A model generated the notes under the pieces. That model had not been told where the DNA came from. It worked only from the letters and a program-made list of their open reading frames with translations, and searched no databases. Both the position numbers and the translations under genes were made by a program. A stretch of DNA of 64,000 bases, taken from Francisella adeliensis (GTDB lineage Bacteria; Pseudomonadota; Gammaproteobacteria; Francisellales; Francisellaceae). The stretch spans positions 1,178,001 to 1,242,000 of the forward strand of contig NZ_CP021781.1 of the NCBI RefSeq assembly GCF_003290445.1. The letters are read 5' to 3'. Shown in pieces: positions 17,843-27,451 of the stretch (its first letter is position 1; every line of letters begins with the position of its first letter).

Positions 17843-19216
17843 ATGTTTACTAGTTTATCAGACAAATTAAAACTGTCATTTGACAAATTAAAAGGCCAAA
17901 CTTCTTTAACAGAAGAAAATGTCCAGTCAGCATTAAGAGACATCAGAGTTTCTCTCTTAGAGGCTGATGTTGCTTTACCGGTTGTAAAGAGCTTTATTGC
18001 TAACATCAAGGAAAAAGCATTAGGTGAAGAAGTTAAAAAGAGTTTAACTCCTGATCAAACTTTCGTTTCTTTCGTTAAAAAAGAGCTTGAAAAAGCATTA
18101 GGTGAAGAAGCTGTACCAATTAATCTAAAGGCTCAGCCACCAGCAGTTATATTGATGGCTGGTCTACAAGGTGCTGGTAAAACAACTTCTACAGCTAAAC
18201 TTGCAAAGTATCTTAAAGAACAGCATAAGAAAAAAGTAATGGTTGTTTCTGCTGATATTTATCGCCCTGCTGCGATTGATCAGCTTGAAACTCTAGCTAA
18301 AAGTGTTGATGTTGAGTTTTACCCTTCAGATATCTCACAGAAACCTGATTATATAGTTACTCAAGCAATCCAAGCTGCTAAGACTAAATTAATGGATGTT
18401 GTGATTGTCGATACAGCTGGTCGTTTACACATAGATGAGTCTATGATGGATGAAATTAAACTTATCCATAAAATTGCTAAACCTGTTGAAACATTCTTTA
18501 CAGTAGACAGTATGACAGGTCAAGATGCCGCGGTTACAGCAAAAGCATTTAATGATGCTCTAGCTCTAACAGGTATAATTTTGACCAAAACTGACGGTGA
18601 TGCAAGAGGTGGTGCTGCCCTGTCTATTCGTGAAATTACAGGTAAGCCAATTAAGTTCTTAGGTGTTGGCGAAAAAACCGATGCACTTGAACCATTCCAC
18701 CCAGATAGGGTTGCCTCTAAGATTATTGGTATGGGAGATGTTCTTAGTCTTATAGAAAGCATAGAGCAAAAAACAGAAAAAGAGTCTGCTCAGAAACTTA
18801 CCAAAAAGTTAAAGAGTGGTAAGAATTTTGACTTAAATGACTTTAAAGCTCAAATTTCACAAATGAAGAATATCGGTGGTGTTGAGTCAATAATGTCTAA
18901 ATTACCAAATATGCCAGCAAATATGCCAGGTAATATTGGTGATGATATGTTTAAGAAAATTGAAGCATTGATAGATTCAATGACTCCACTAGAAAGAAAA
19001 AAACCAGAATTAATAAAACATAGCCGAAAGCAAAGAATTATAAAAGGTTCAGGTACTACTATTCAAGATTTGAATAAATTACTCCAACAACACACTCAAA
19101 TGAAAAAAATGATGAAATCAGTTGTTGGCAAAAAAGGTGGTATGGCCAATATGATGAAAAGAATGGCTGGCATGCAAGGCATGGGAAATATGGCAAACCT
19201 ACTAGGTAAAAGATAA
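17843..19216 (+). CDS. ffh: signal recognition particle GTPase Ffh (SRP54)
   Basis: Targets ribosome-nascent chain complexes of membrane proteins to FtsY. 457 residues. N domain to about 85, G domain about 95-295 with P-loop GLQGAGKTTSTAKLA, DTAGRLH (G3), TKTDGDARGG (G4) and GVGEK (G5), then a Met-rich M domain (about 320-457) with the RNA-binding segment KHSRKQRIIKGSG. 4.5S RNA is not in the window. Confidence 0.98.
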   Translation: MFTSLSDKLKLSFDKLKGQTSLTEENVQSALRDIRVSLLEADVALPVVKSFIANIKEKALGEEVKKSLTPDQTFVSFVKKELEKALGEEAVPINLKAQPPAVILMAGLQGAGKTTSTAKLAKYLKEQHKKKVMVVSADIYRPAAIDQLETLAKSVDVEFYPSDISQKPDYIVTQAIQAAKTKLMDVVIVDTAGRLHIDESMMDEIKLIHKIAKPVETFFTVDSMTGQDAAVTAKAFNDALALTGIILTKTDGDARGGAALSIREITGKPIKFLGVGEKTDALEPFHPDRVASKIIGMGDVLSLIESIEQKTEKESAQKLTKKLKSGKNFDLNDFKAQISQMKNIGGVESIMSKLPNMPANMPGNIGDDMFKKIEALIDSMTPLERKKPELIKHSRKQRIIKGSGTTIQDLNKLLQQHTQMKKMMKSVVGKKGGMANMMKRMAGMQGMGNMANLLGKR

Positions 19217-19241
19217 TTAGACTATAAAGGAATAAACATTA

Positions 19242-20354
19242 ATGATTGGCGATAAAAATTTTGATAAAGTTTCAAATATAAATATAAAAAAGGAAAAAGT
19301 ATTGATTCCTGCAGAAGTACTAATTCAAGAGACTCCTCTTTTAAAGGGTTCTTTTCAAACTGTTAAAAAATCTCGTACAGAGATAGCTGAAGTTATCCAT
19401 GGTAAAGATGACAGAGTTGTAGTTGTAGTTGGACCGTGCTCTATTCATGACACTGATGCGGCAATTGAGTATGCTAAAAAACTTAAAGCTCAAGTTAAGA
19501 AGTTTGAAAAAGAAATCATTATCGTAATGAGAGTATATTTTGAAAAACCTCGTACTACTGTTGGATGGAAAGGTCTAATTAATGACCCTGATCTTGATGA
19601 TTCTTTTAATATTAATAAAGGTCTAAGACTAGCTCGTAACTTATTATCAGATCTTACAGATATGGGATTACCATGTGCAACTGAATTTTTAGATGTAATC
19701 ACCCCTCAATATTTTGCTGAGCTAATTTCATGGGGAGCAATTGGTGCTAGAACTGTTGAAAGCCAAGTTCATAGAGAATTAGCTTCTGGTCTATCAGCAT
19801 CTATCGGTTTCAAAAATGCTACTAATGGTGATGTTCAAGTTGCTGTAGATGCTATCAAGTCAGCGACATATTCACACCACTTTTTAAGTACAACCAAATC
19901 TGGTTCTACGGCTATATTTGAAACTAAAGGAAATCCTAACGGTCATGTGATACTTCGTGGCGGTGCTTCTGGACCTAACTTCAGTAAGGAGCATGTTGAT
20001 GAATGTATAGCTAAACTTAAAAAATCAGGGATTGACTCAAAGGTTATGATTGACTGTAGCCATGGTAATAGTCAAAAAGATCATACTAAACAAAACTCTG
20101 TTTTAGAGAATATTTGTGAACAAATTAAAGTTAGTGATGATATCTTTGGTGTAATGATTGAAAGTAACCTAGTTGCTGGTAATCAAGATATAAATACTAA
20201 ACCTCTAACATATGGTCAAAGTGTTACAGATAAATGTGTTGATTTTGATGAAACTGTTAAAATGCTAGAAATGCTAGCAAATGCAGTAAAAGCAAAACGT
20301 AATTCTCAAGAGAAAAAAATCACTAAAGAAGAATCTCAATTTTCTTTACTATAG
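19242..20354 (+). CDS. aroG: 3-deoxy-7-phosphoheptulonate (DAHP) synthase, class I
   Basis: First enzyme of the shikimate pathway: condenses phosphoenolpyruvate with erythrose 4-phosphate. 370 residues. AroG/F/H signatures include VVVVGPCSIHD, MRVYFEKPRTTVGWKGLINDP, GARTVESQVHRELASGLS and MIDCSHGNSQKDH. It cannot be assigned by eye to the Phe-, Tyr- or Trp-sensitive class with certainty; aroG is used as the closest general symbol. It lies 25 bases after ffh. aroB and aroK are about 31 kb away in the same window. Confidence 0.92.
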   Translation: MIGDKNFDKVSNINIKKEKVLIPAEVLIQETPLLKGSFQTVKKSRTEIAEVIHGKDDRVVVVVGPCSIHDTDAAIEYAKKLKAQVKKFEKEIIIVMRVYFEKPRTTVGWKGLINDPDLDDSFNINKGLRLARNLLSDLTDMGLPCATEFLDVITPQYFAELISWGAIGARTVESQVHRELASGLSASIGFKNATNGDVQVAVDAIKSATYSHHFLSTTKSGSTAIFETKGNPNGHVILRGGASGPNFSKEHVDECIAKLKKSGIDSKVMIDCSHGNSQKDHTKQNSVLENICEQIKVSDDIFGVMIESNLVAGNQDINTKPLTYGQSVTDKCVDFDETVKMLEMLANAVKAKRNSQEKKITKEESQFSLL

Positions 20355-20384
20355 ATCTTTAATTAAAAAAACCTTCTTTAAAAG

Positions 20385-20573
20385 CTATTCATATTCTTTA
20401 GTAATATATCTTCCTACATTTTTATCTTTGGTAACATTATTACAAACAAATGTAGGCAGTGAGCCCATAACTAAAAACTCATGAATTAAATCATTCATGT
20501 ATTGATTTAAAGCCCCTTTGAACAACCAATCTCTTTTATACCGTGAATAAGTAATATTTTTTTGTAATGAATT
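20385..20573 (-). CDS. unrecognised 62-codon open stretch downstream of the deacylase gene
   Basis: An open frame without a start at its head, running from just after the deacylase stop and ending with TAG at 20385. It reads SRYKRDWLFKGALNQYMNDL and later MGSLPTFVCNNVTKDKN, which looks more protein-like than random AT-rich DNA. The first Met gives only 37 residues and has no ribosome-binding site. It may be the tail of a lost gene; I do not recognise it. Confidence 0.25.
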   Translation of the reverse strand, partial: NSLQKNITYSRYKRDWLFKGALNQYMNDLIHEFLVMGSLPTFVCNNVTKDKNVGRYITKEYE

Positions 20574-20580
20574 TCAATTA

Positions 20581-21678
20581 TTATGTTAGTGCTAAATTCA
20601 TTAATTGACTTCCTTGACATACAGCTCCTGTATTATGAATACTAATAACAGTACCACTATAAGGTATTTTCAATTCTTTTCTGATCATAGTCGATGTTTG
20701 AATATATTGCCCGATTACTTCACCAGCTTTAAATGAATCACCGGCCTTTATAAACCATTCATATAAACCACCCTCTATAGCTTTGATGTGTTTATAGTTA
20801 GATATATTCGTATGTATAATTTTTTCATGCAAAAGGTTAGTTTCAAATGGCGAGTCAATAATGTTTTTGTGGTGGAGATAGTTCAGTACCCCTTGAGTTT
20901 GCATTTTAGCATCTGCAAAATTGATATATTCTTCTGAGCCTAGCTCTAAAGTGTACCCTTCTTTTAGAACCTCTTCATCTCTACCTAGTTCTTTAAATGC
21001 ATGAGATAAATGCCACCACGGACAAAATATAGCTTCATCTAAAGCACCTTCCGCTTTATTATTATCAATTACAAGAGTATGCTTGTAACCAAATTTTTCT
21101 GCCATTTTTTTAGCAAATTCTGCAGTATAAACATAGGTTGTTGCATCAGTATCTGTATGTAAATCTAAAACAAAATCAGCTTTTTGAGCTTCTTGTTGTG
21201 CTATTAAGTTTAATCTTCTAGCTCTTGATAGCTCCCACTCATTTGATAGCTCTTCAGATATTTTTTCCTGTAATAACTTCTCAAATGCTTTTTTATAGTC
21301 TGTTGTGCTTGAGTTTATATGCTTTTCTGCAAAACTTTTATAGTCAATTTTAGGGTAATGATAGTATCTATTAAAGTTATCTCCTGTTGCAGAGTCAAAC
21401 CTACCTTGATGACCTGCTCCTATAAATAAATCTTTACCAATAGGATTACACTGAGGTATCAGATAAATATCTCCTTTAGGCTGATACTTATTAAAATACT
21501 CTAAAAGTTCAATCATTACTGTATTACCTTGCAATTCAGAGGCATGCATACTTGCTTGCATATACACTGTTGGAGAGTTTTTATCGCTTCCTTTAATTGT
21601 AATTTTTTCGATAGAAATATCTTCTCCTGTAGAGGATTGACTAACGTTGATCTTTTCTTTTGAAATATAACTTTGCAT
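20581..21678 (-). CDS. succinylglutamate desuccinylase/aspartoacylase-family zinc hydrolase
   Basis: M14-type zinc amidohydrolase, 365 residues. The zinc ligands are likely His and Glu of MQASMHASELQGN and the later His of VLDLHTD; substrate-side residues include GRFDSATGDNFNRYY. The C-terminal 90 residues form a biotinyl-like beta domain (GGLYEWFIKAGDSFKAGEVIG). It hydrolyses an N-acylated amino acid or related amide; the substrate is not identifiable. It is monocistronic. Confidence 0.87.
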   Translation of the reverse strand: MQSYISKEKINVSQSSTGEDISIEKITIKGSDKNSPTVYMQASMHASELQGNTVMIELLEYFNKYQPKGDIYLIPQCNPIGKDLFIGAGHQGRFDSATGDNFNRYYHYPKIDYKSFAEKHINSSTTDYKKAFEKLLQEKISEELSNEWELSRARRLNLIAQQEAQKADFVLDLHTDTDATTYVYTAEFAKKMAEKFGYKHTLVIDNNKAEGALDEAIFCPWWHLSHAFKELGRDEEVLKEGYTLELGSEEYINFADAKMQTQGVLNYLHHKNIIDSPFETNLLHEKIIHTNISNYKHIKAIEGGLYEWFIKAGDSFKAGEVIGQYIQTSTMIRKELKIPYSGTVISIHNTGAVCQGSQLMNLALT

Positions 21679-21819
21679 AACTAGCTACTTGTTTAAGACG
21701 TTTTAATTTTATAATAATTTATCACATTTAATTGATTTTACATAATTCTACTATAGACAATTACATAGCAATTCTAAAATGATAAAATAACTATAAGATT
21801 TCACTAAACTTTAACTAAA

Positions 21820-22608
21820 ATGATCAAAGTTACTTCATTTAACGCAAATGGTATCCGTGCAGCTACTCGTAAGGGTTTTTGGGATTGGTTCAAAACTCAA
21901 GATATCGACTTTTTATGTATCCAAGAAACAAAGGCTCAATTTCATCAACTTGAGGGAGATAGTCAGTACTTCCCCGAAGGTTATCATTATGACTTTAAAG
22001 ATGCTGTTAAAAAAGGCTATAGTGGTACTGCTATTTATGCAAAGAAAAAACCTCTAAAAGTTATCAAAGAGCTTGGGTTTGACTGGGCTGATAATGAAGG
22101 TCGTTATATTCAATTTGATTATGAGAATTTTAGTGTTGCTAGTCTATACCTCCCAAGTGGCTCTAGTGGTGATGTCCGTCAAGAATACAAAATGCAATTT
22201 CTTGAGAAATACAAAGAAATCCTAAAAGAGCAAATAGCTTCTGGTCGTGATTTTATCGTTTGTGGCGATTTTAATATCGTCCATAAAGAGATAGATATCA
22301 AAAACTGGAAACCTAACTATGGCAAGACTTCTGGAGTATTACCCGAAGAGCAAGAATGGTTGGATCATATATTTGATGATTTGGGTTGGGTAGATAGTTT
22401 CAGAGTAGTTAATCATGAACCATTACAATATACTTGGTGGTCAAATCGTGGACAAGCTCGTGCAAATAATGTCGGCTGGCGTATTGACTATCAAATAGCT
22501 ACGCAAAACCTAAAAGATAAAGTAGTTACCGGCTCAGAGTATGTCTATAAAGAAAACTGGTTTTCTGATCATGCTCCGCTGACAATTAGTTATGATTATG
22601 AAGTGTAA
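21820..22608 (+). CDS. xthA: exodeoxyribonuclease III (AP endonuclease)
   Basis: Repair enzyme that cleaves at abasic sites and degrades 3' ends. 262 residues. Exo-endo-phosphatase motifs: SFNANGIRAATRKGF, CIQETKAQ (metal Glu), VCGDFNIVHKEIDIKNW, and the catalytic SDHAPLTISY at the end. It opens a same-strand run of genes to 27313, with a 21-base gap to the next. Confidence 0.96.
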   Translation: MIKVTSFNANGIRAATRKGFWDWFKTQDIDFLCIQETKAQFHQLEGDSQYFPEGYHYDFKDAVKKGYSGTAIYAKKKPLKVIKELGFDWADNEGRYIQFDYENFSVASLYLPSGSSGDVRQEYKMQFLEKYKEILKEQIASGRDFIVCGDFNIVHKEIDIKNWKPNYGKTSGVLPEEQEWLDHIFDDLGWVDSFRVVNHEPLQYTWWSNRGQARANNVGWRIDYQIATQNLKDKVVTGSEYVYKENWFSDHAPLTISYDYEV

Positions 22609-22629
22609 TCTATAACGGGAGTTTATAAA

Positions 22630-23337
22630 ATGGATAATAAAATAGTTTTAATCACAGGTGCAACAAAAGGAATTGGACAAGCCACAAGCGTATATTTAAA
22701 CAATCAGGGTTGGCAAGTCATTGGAATAGCAAGGTCTTATATTGATAATTTTCCCGGAGAACTTTTCCTATGTGATTTAGCTGATGAAAATCAAACAGCA
22801 TCAACAATTGCTCAAATAAATAACCTTCATGGATGTCCCAACGCTATTATTAATAATGTTGGAATAGCTATTCCAGAACCATTGGGAAAAATTTCTATTT
22901 CAGCACTTAATGATGTCTATAATTTAAATGTTAGGAGTGCTGTACAAGTATCACAGTTTTTTATTGAAAAAATGAAACTAAAAGAACAATGCCAAATTAT
23001 TAATATTGCAAGTAGAGCTATCTTTGGAGTTAAAAATCGTACCAGTTATTCCGCTGCAAAATCTGCTTTGGTTGGATGTACTAAAACTTGGGCTCTAGAG
23101 CTTGCTAAGTATGGGATATGTGTAAATGCTATAGCTCCGGGTCCAGTAGATACTGAATTATTTAGAAAAACTAGACCTATTGGTAGCAAAGAAGAAAAGG
23201 AAGTTTTAGATTCTATCCCTATGATGCGTATAGGCAAGCCTGAAGAAATAGCTGCAACAATAGCTTTTCTCCTGTCAAAAGAAGCATCTTTTATAACTGG
23301 ACAAGTTATTTGTGTCGATGGTGGTGGAAGCCTATAA
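22630..23337 (+). CDS. short-chain dehydrogenase/reductase
   Basis: NAD(P)-dependent Rossmann oxidoreductase of 235 residues. Cofactor motif [15 protein letters not shown] in place of the usual NNAG, active-site Ser in NIASRAIFG and [10 protein letters not shown] (Tyr-Lys). The C-terminal [14 protein letters not shown] resembles FabG-type 3-oxoacyl reductases. The substrate is uncertain. It lies between xthA and a small P-loop kinase with gaps of about 20 bases. Confidence 0.9.
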   Translation: MDNKIVLITGATKGIGQATSVYLNNQGWQVIGIARSYIDNFPGELFLCDLADENQTASTIAQINNLHGCPNAIINNVGIAIPEPLGKISISALNDVYNLNVRSAVQVSQFFIEKMKLKEQCQIINIASRAIFGVKNRTSYSAAKSALVGCTKTWALELAKYGICVNAIAPGPVDTELFRKTRPIGSKEEKEVLDSIPMMRIGKPEEIAATIAFLLSKEASFITGQVICVDGGGSL

Positions 23338-23356
23338 CTTTAATAAAACATAAAAT

Positions 23357-23860
23357 ATGCCAAACGCTTATATATTCTCAGGTCTACCAGGAGTAGGCAA
23401 AACAACTTTAGCAAAGCAACTAGCTCAAGCTATACCTAATACTATCTACTATAGAGTAGACACGGTCGAATATTATCTAAAAAAAGCGTATTCACAAGAA
23501 CTGACAAAACAAGGCTATGAGCTAGTCTATTATCAAGCGAGAGAAAATTTAGAGCTTGGTAAAAATGTAATTATAGATTGTTGTAATCCTGTTATAGAAT
23601 CTCGAAAACTTTGGGCTCAATTAGCAAACATTAACTCTACTGAAATAATTAATATTGAAGTTGTGTGTAAAAACAAACAAACTCATCAAAATAGAGTAGA
23701 AACAAGATATAATATTAATGAAAATAAATATCCTTCTTGGGAGGATGTATTAGATAAAGAGTATCAGGCTTGGAATCAAAGTATAATAACAATTGATACC
23801 TCTACTAATACTCCACAAGAATTACTTACGACCTTAAATAAAATATCTAAAGGGATATAA
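23357..23860 (+). CDS. AAA_33-type P-loop kinase
   Basis: A 167-residue small-molecule or nucleotide kinase. Walker A is GLPGVGKTTLAKQLA at residues 8-22, with RVDTVEYYL after it and a Walker B-like VIIDCCNP. The lid region has RYNINENKYPSWE. The family includes chloramphenicol and gluconate-type kinases; the substrate is unknown. It is separated from the next gene by 2 bases, so they are cotranscribed. Confidence 0.8.
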   Translation: MPNAYIFSGLPGVGKTTLAKQLAQAIPNTIYYRVDTVEYYLKKAYSQELTKQGYELVYYQARENLELGKNVIIDCCNPVIESRKLWAQLANINSTEIINIEVVCKNKQTHQNRVETRYNINENKYPSWEDVLDKEYQAWNQSIITIDTSTNTPQELLTTLNKISKGI

Positions 23861-23862
23861 CA

Positions 23863-24567
23863 ATGCTAAATAAAATAATCTCTAAAACATTAATCGCTTT
23901 TTTATTACTTATTCCTATTAGTGCTTTTACAAATGGGCATACACAGTATAGTATATTTTTGATACCCGATAAAAATGCTGAGACATACATAAAAAACTTT
24001 AATATAACCCCGTTTATCCAACAATACCCTGTTAGCTTAAATTTATATACAACTAGTTTTAAAAGGTTTTACTTAGAAAGTATTGTTCAACTAGTAAAAA
24101 GAATTGCTAATACAACTGAAGAATTTGATATATCTGCAGATCAAATAACAATTAGTGAAGATGGTTTTGTAACATTAAATATTGGTAATGATCATGACTT
24201 ACAAGGATTATCAAATATTATAATTAGGAACCTAGCAAAAGATCGCTATAAAGACTCTAATATGCCTAGTTGGATAAAATTCCATCCAGCAAAACAAAAA
24301 TTATTTAATGAATATGGAACTTCAAATGCTTTTGATCAGTTTGAGCCAAATATTAATATCTCAACGATAAATATAAATGACCAAAGTATAAAACAAATGA
24401 TCGAAGATGATTTTGATAAAACTATTCAATCCTTTAATCAAAAATCTCTAAGCTTTAAAATTATTGGGATTGGATTTGGTTATGCCGATGATAATGGACA
24501 AGTTGCAGAAGTCATCAAAAAGTATAATTTTAAAGACACAAAAAATTATTCTTTTGAAAAATCTTAG
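23863..24567 (+). CDS. exported protein of unknown function
   Basis: A 234-residue protein with a signal peptide (ISKTLIAFLLLIPISAFT). The mature sequence has two beta-rich blocks, YSIFLIPDKNAETYIKNF at the front and LSFKIIGIGFGYADDNGQV at the end, reminiscent of 2H phosphoesterase-like folds. The catalytic HxT motifs are not visible, so I make no enzymatic claim. Gene order places it after a kinase and before a secreted carbonic anhydrase. Confidence 0.7.
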   Translation: MLNKIISKTLIAFLLLIPISAFTNGHTQYSIFLIPDKNAETYIKNFNITPFIQQYPVSLNLYTTSFKRFYLESIVQLVKRIANTTEEFDISADQITISEDGFVTLNIGNDHDLQGLSNIIIRNLAKDRYKDSNMPSWIKFHPAKQKLFNEYGTSNAFDQFEPNINISTININDQSIKQMIEDDFDKTIQSFNQKSLSFKIIGIGFGYADDNGQVAEVIKKYNFKDTKNYSFEKS

Positions 24568-24670
24568 ATGTATATTTTTCTGTAAAAACTTAGAGGAATT
24601 GCTTTAGCTTTAAGAATTATTTTAGTCACTAAAACACCTCAAGTAAACAGTGTCAAACCTGAAATCGAAA

Positions 24671-24676
24671 TATAAT
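24671..24676 (+). promoter_or_regulatory. -10 box upstream of carbonic anhydrase gene
   Basis: TATAAT at 24671-24676, 46 bases before the carbonic anhydrase ATG in a 154-base gap. No good -35 hexamer sits at the right distance. It suggests the gene has its own promoter. Confidence 0.4.
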
Positions 24677-24721
24677 GAATAAACAAAAATCCTTAGTCAT
24701 TTATTTAAAGGAATAAAAATA

Positions 24722-25510
24722 ATGAAATTTAAATACAAAAAAATTTTCATAGCTTCATCCTTAGCCGTTCTTGCTGGGTGTGCAAGTAATGTTGATAGCA
24801 CAAAACATGCAGAATGGGGATATGTTGGTGCAGAAGGTCCAGAGCACTGGGGGGAGCTATCATCAAGCTATAAGCAATGTGATAACGGTAAACAACAATC
24901 ACCTATAAACATACTGACAACAACTATAGCAAAAACACAAAACAAAGATGAAAAAATAAAATTAGATTATCACCTACATATAGATTCTATCTTAAATAAT
25001 GGTCATACAATTCAAATACAATTTAAACCAGGTAGTTATCTTGATATAGGCAACGAAAAGTATGAGTTAAAGCAAATGCACTTTCATGCACCAAGTGAAA
25101 ACTTCTTAGATGGAAAAGAATTTCCGTTTGAAGCCCACTTTGTAAACATTTCTAAAGATGGTAAAATTGCAGTATTAGCATTGTTTTACGAATACAATAA
25201 AGAAAAAGATAGCTCTTTTATAAAAGAAATATGGCAGCATATTCCCAAAAAAGTCAACACTACAAACGAGTTTGATTTTACAGTTCATCATGATGATAAC
25301 CCAATTCCAAATGGTCATCATTCATTTTATGAGTTTACAGGGTCTTTAACAACTCCTCCATGTACTGAGGGTGTAAAATGGGTTGTGTTAAAACAAAAAA
25401 ATTACATTACTAAAGAACAAGTTAAAATATTTAAAGATACACTTCACTTTGATAATAATAGACCTCTTCAAAAAATAGATAATAGAAAAATCTTATTAGA
25501 AGAAGAGTAA
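24722..25510 (+). CDS. alpha-type carbonic anhydrase, lipoprotein
   Basis: Zinc enzyme interconverting CO2 and bicarbonate in the periplasm or outer envelope. 262 residues. The signal peptide ends in the lipobox LAGC, so the mature protein is lipidated. Alpha-CA marks are QSPINI, the zinc histidines of QMHFHAPSEN and EAHFVN, and FTGSLTTPPCTEGVKWVV. It has AAGGA before the ATG and a TATAAT box 46 bases upstream. It is followed 18 bases later by gor. Confidence 0.93.
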   Translation: MKFKYKKIFIASSLAVLAGCASNVDSTKHAEWGYVGAEGPEHWGELSSSYKQCDNGKQQSPINILTTTIAKTQNKDEKIKLDYHLHIDSILNNGHTIQIQFKPGSYLDIGNEKYELKQMHFHAPSENFLDGKEFPFEAHFVNISKDGKIAVLALFYEYNKEKDSSFIKEIWQHIPKKVNTTNEFDFTVHHDDNPIPNGHHSFYEFTGSLTTPPCTEGVKWVVLKQKNYITKEQVKIFKDTLHFDNNRPLQKIDNRKILLEEE

Positions 25511-25528
25511 AATAAATAAGGAAAAATA

Positions 25529-26890
25529 ATGAAAAATACACATTTTGATGTAATAAGCCTAGGTGGTGGATCTGGCGGAGTTGCTTCTGCTGTACAGGCT
25601 GCTAAATTTGGTAAAAAAGTAGCAATTATCGAAAAACTACAACTAGGCGGAACTTGTGTAAACCGTGGTTGCGTACCTAAAAAAGCGATGTTTTATGGTG
25701 CTATGATTGCTGAGCAATTAAAGCATGATGTCGCAGGCTATGGTTTTGATGTTGAAGTTAAAGGTTTTAACTGGGCAAAATTAAAAGAAAAAAGAGCTAC
25801 TTATATTGGTAATATTCACGGTTTTTATGATAGATTGTTAGAAAAATGGAATATCTCTCACTTCAATAACTGGGGCAAATTTGTAGATAATAAAACTATA
25901 GAGCTAGATGATGGTACTGTGCTTACCGCTGACAATATATTTATCGCACCAGGTGCTTACCCAATAGTACCAGAAGGTATAGAAGGCTCAGAGCTAGGCA
26001 TTACTTCTGATGAGTTTTTTGAGCTAGAAAACACGCCCAAGAAAGCTGTGATCGTTGGCGGTGGCTATATTGCTGTAGAAATTGCTGGGGTACTAAATGC
26101 TCACGATACTGATACAACCATTATGGTGCGCAGAGACAAGCCTCTTATGGAATTTGATGATGATGTCAGCGATGTATTAGTTGAATGTATGAAGATGACA
26201 AATATGAATGTTACGAATCATACAAATATCATAAAAATTGAAAAAACTGGCAATACCCTAAAAATCACTACAGATACAGGCACAGTACTAGAAGATGTAG
26301 ATACACTAATCTGGGCAACAGGTAGAGCTCCAAACACTCATAATTTAGGAATTGAAAACACTGATATAGAAATAACTAAAAAAGGTATAATCCCTGCTAA
26401 CGATATGAGTGAAACAAATGTCGATGGAATATACTCTATAGGTGATGCTTCTGGTGTTGCTCAACTTACTCCTGTAGCGATTAAGACAGGTAGATATCTT
26501 GCTCGTAGACTTTTTAATGGTGAAACGAATCTAAAAGCTAATCTTAAAAACATACCTACTGTTATATTTTCTCACCCTGCTATTGGTACGGTTGGTTTAT
26601 CTGAAAAAGAAGCTAGAGCTGAGTATGGTGATGATAATGTGAAAGTCTACAAGTCTCGCTTTACAAACCTATACTGCGCAATATCAGGTCATAGAATGCC
26701 TACATTTATGAAGCTAGTTGTAACTGGTGATAATGAAAAAGTCGTAGGTTGTCACATGATTGGCTTAAATGTCGATGAGATGCTACAAGGCTTTGCTGTA
26801 GCTATCAATATGGGTGCTACTAAGCAAGATTTTGATGACACAATAGCTATACACCCTACTGCCTCTGAAGAGCTTGTTACTATGGTTTAA
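25529..26890 (+). CDS. gor: glutathione-disulfide reductase
   Basis: NADPH-dependent flavoenzyme that keeps glutathione reduced. 453 residues. FAD motif GGGSGG, redox pair [18 protein letters not shown] motif [15 protein letters not shown], second FAD motif [10 protein letters not shown], and the catalytic His-Glu in [12 protein letters not shown] at the C-terminus. The central NADPH arginines (MVRRDK) fit NADPH preference. The VOC gene starts 6 bases after its stop. Confidence 0.95.
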   Translation: MKNTHFDVISLGGGSGGVASAVQAAKFGKKVAIIEKLQLGGTCVNRGCVPKKAMFYGAMIAEQLKHDVAGYGFDVEVKGFNWAKLKEKRATYIGNIHGFYDRLLEKWNISHFNNWGKFVDNKTIELDDGTVLTADNIFIAPGAYPIVPEGIEGSELGITSDEFFELENTPKKAVIVGGGYIAVEIAGVLNAHDTDTTIMVRRDKPLMEFDDDVSDVLVECMKMTNMNVTNHTNIIKIEKTGNTLKITTDTGTVLEDVDTLIWATGRAPNTHNLGIENTDIEITKKGIIPANDMSETNVDGIYSIGDASGVAQLTPVAIKTGRYLARRLFNGETNLKANLKNIPTVIFSHPAIGTVGLSEKEARAEYGDDNVKVYKSRFTNLYCAISGHRMPTFMKLVVTGDNEKVVGCHMIGLNVDEMLQGFAVAINMGATKQDFDDTIAIHPTASEELVTMV

Positions 26891-26896
26891 AACATA

Positions 26897-27313
26897 ATGA
26901 AAGCAGCTAAAAAACAATCTATTATTCATGTATCTATTCTTGTGAAAGAGTATGATGAAGCGATTGATTTTTATACGAATAAACTTGGATTTGAGCTGAT
27001 AGAAGATACATATCAGCCTGAACAAGATAAAAGGTGGGTATTAGTGTCTCCTAAAAACTCAAATGGTTTTTCTCTATTATTAGCTAAAGCATCCAAGGAG
27101 GAGCAAAATAGTTTTATTGGTGATCAAACGGGTGGTCGTGTATTTTTATTTCTCCATACTACTGATTTTTGGGAAGACTATAATAGAATGAGATCTCTAG
27201 GCATTGAATTCATACGACCTCCCTCTGAAGAAAAATATGGATTAGTTGCCGTATTTAAAGATTTATATGGAAATTTATGGGACTTATTGCAGTTTAATAA
27301 TGATAAGTCATAA
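26897..27313 (+). CDS. VOC (glyoxalase/bleomycin-resistance) family protein
   Basis: A 138-residue single vicinal-oxygen-chelate module. Pattern: IIHVSILVKEYDEAIDFYTNKLGFELIED, then the mid-motif GGRVFLFLHT and KDLYGNLWDLLQF at the end; His and Glu-like metal positions are partly present. The gene is placed 6 bases after gor, consistent with thiol-linked detoxification, but the specific reaction is unknown. Confidence 0.87.
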   Translation: MKAAKKQSIIHVSILVKEYDEAIDFYTNKLGFELIEDTYQPEQDKRWVLVSPKNSNGFSLLLAKASKEEQNSFIGDQTGGRVFLFLHTTDFWEDYNRMRSLGIEFIRPPSEEKYGLVAVFKDLYGNLWDLLQFNNDKS

Positions 27314-27396
27314 TGTTATTAATTTAAATTACGATGAATCATTGCTACATAGATTGTAATGTTTGACCTCTCAAAACCTTCTTTAAGAGCTAATGA

Positions 27397-27426
27397 TTGT
27401 GTTATATTGTAAGTTAGACTTATAGT
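27397..27426 (+). promoter_or_regulatory. sigma-70 promoter for keto-acid decarboxylase
   Basis: TTGTGT (27397-27402), an 18-base spacer and TATAGT (27421-27426), 26 bases before the ATG at 27452, with AGGGA as ribosome-binding site. The fit to consensus is by eye. Confidence 0.5.
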
Positions 27427-27451
27427 AACTATTACATCTTAGGGATTACTT

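Noticed and set aside
23863-24567. 2'-5' RNA ligase/2H phosphoesterase assignment
   Set aside because: The overall strand pattern is suggestive but the two HxT motifs needed for the activity are not present.
26783-27025. 80-codon minus-strand ORF across the gor/VOC junction
   Set aside because: Both plus-strand genes are strongly supported; this frame has no motif or start signal.
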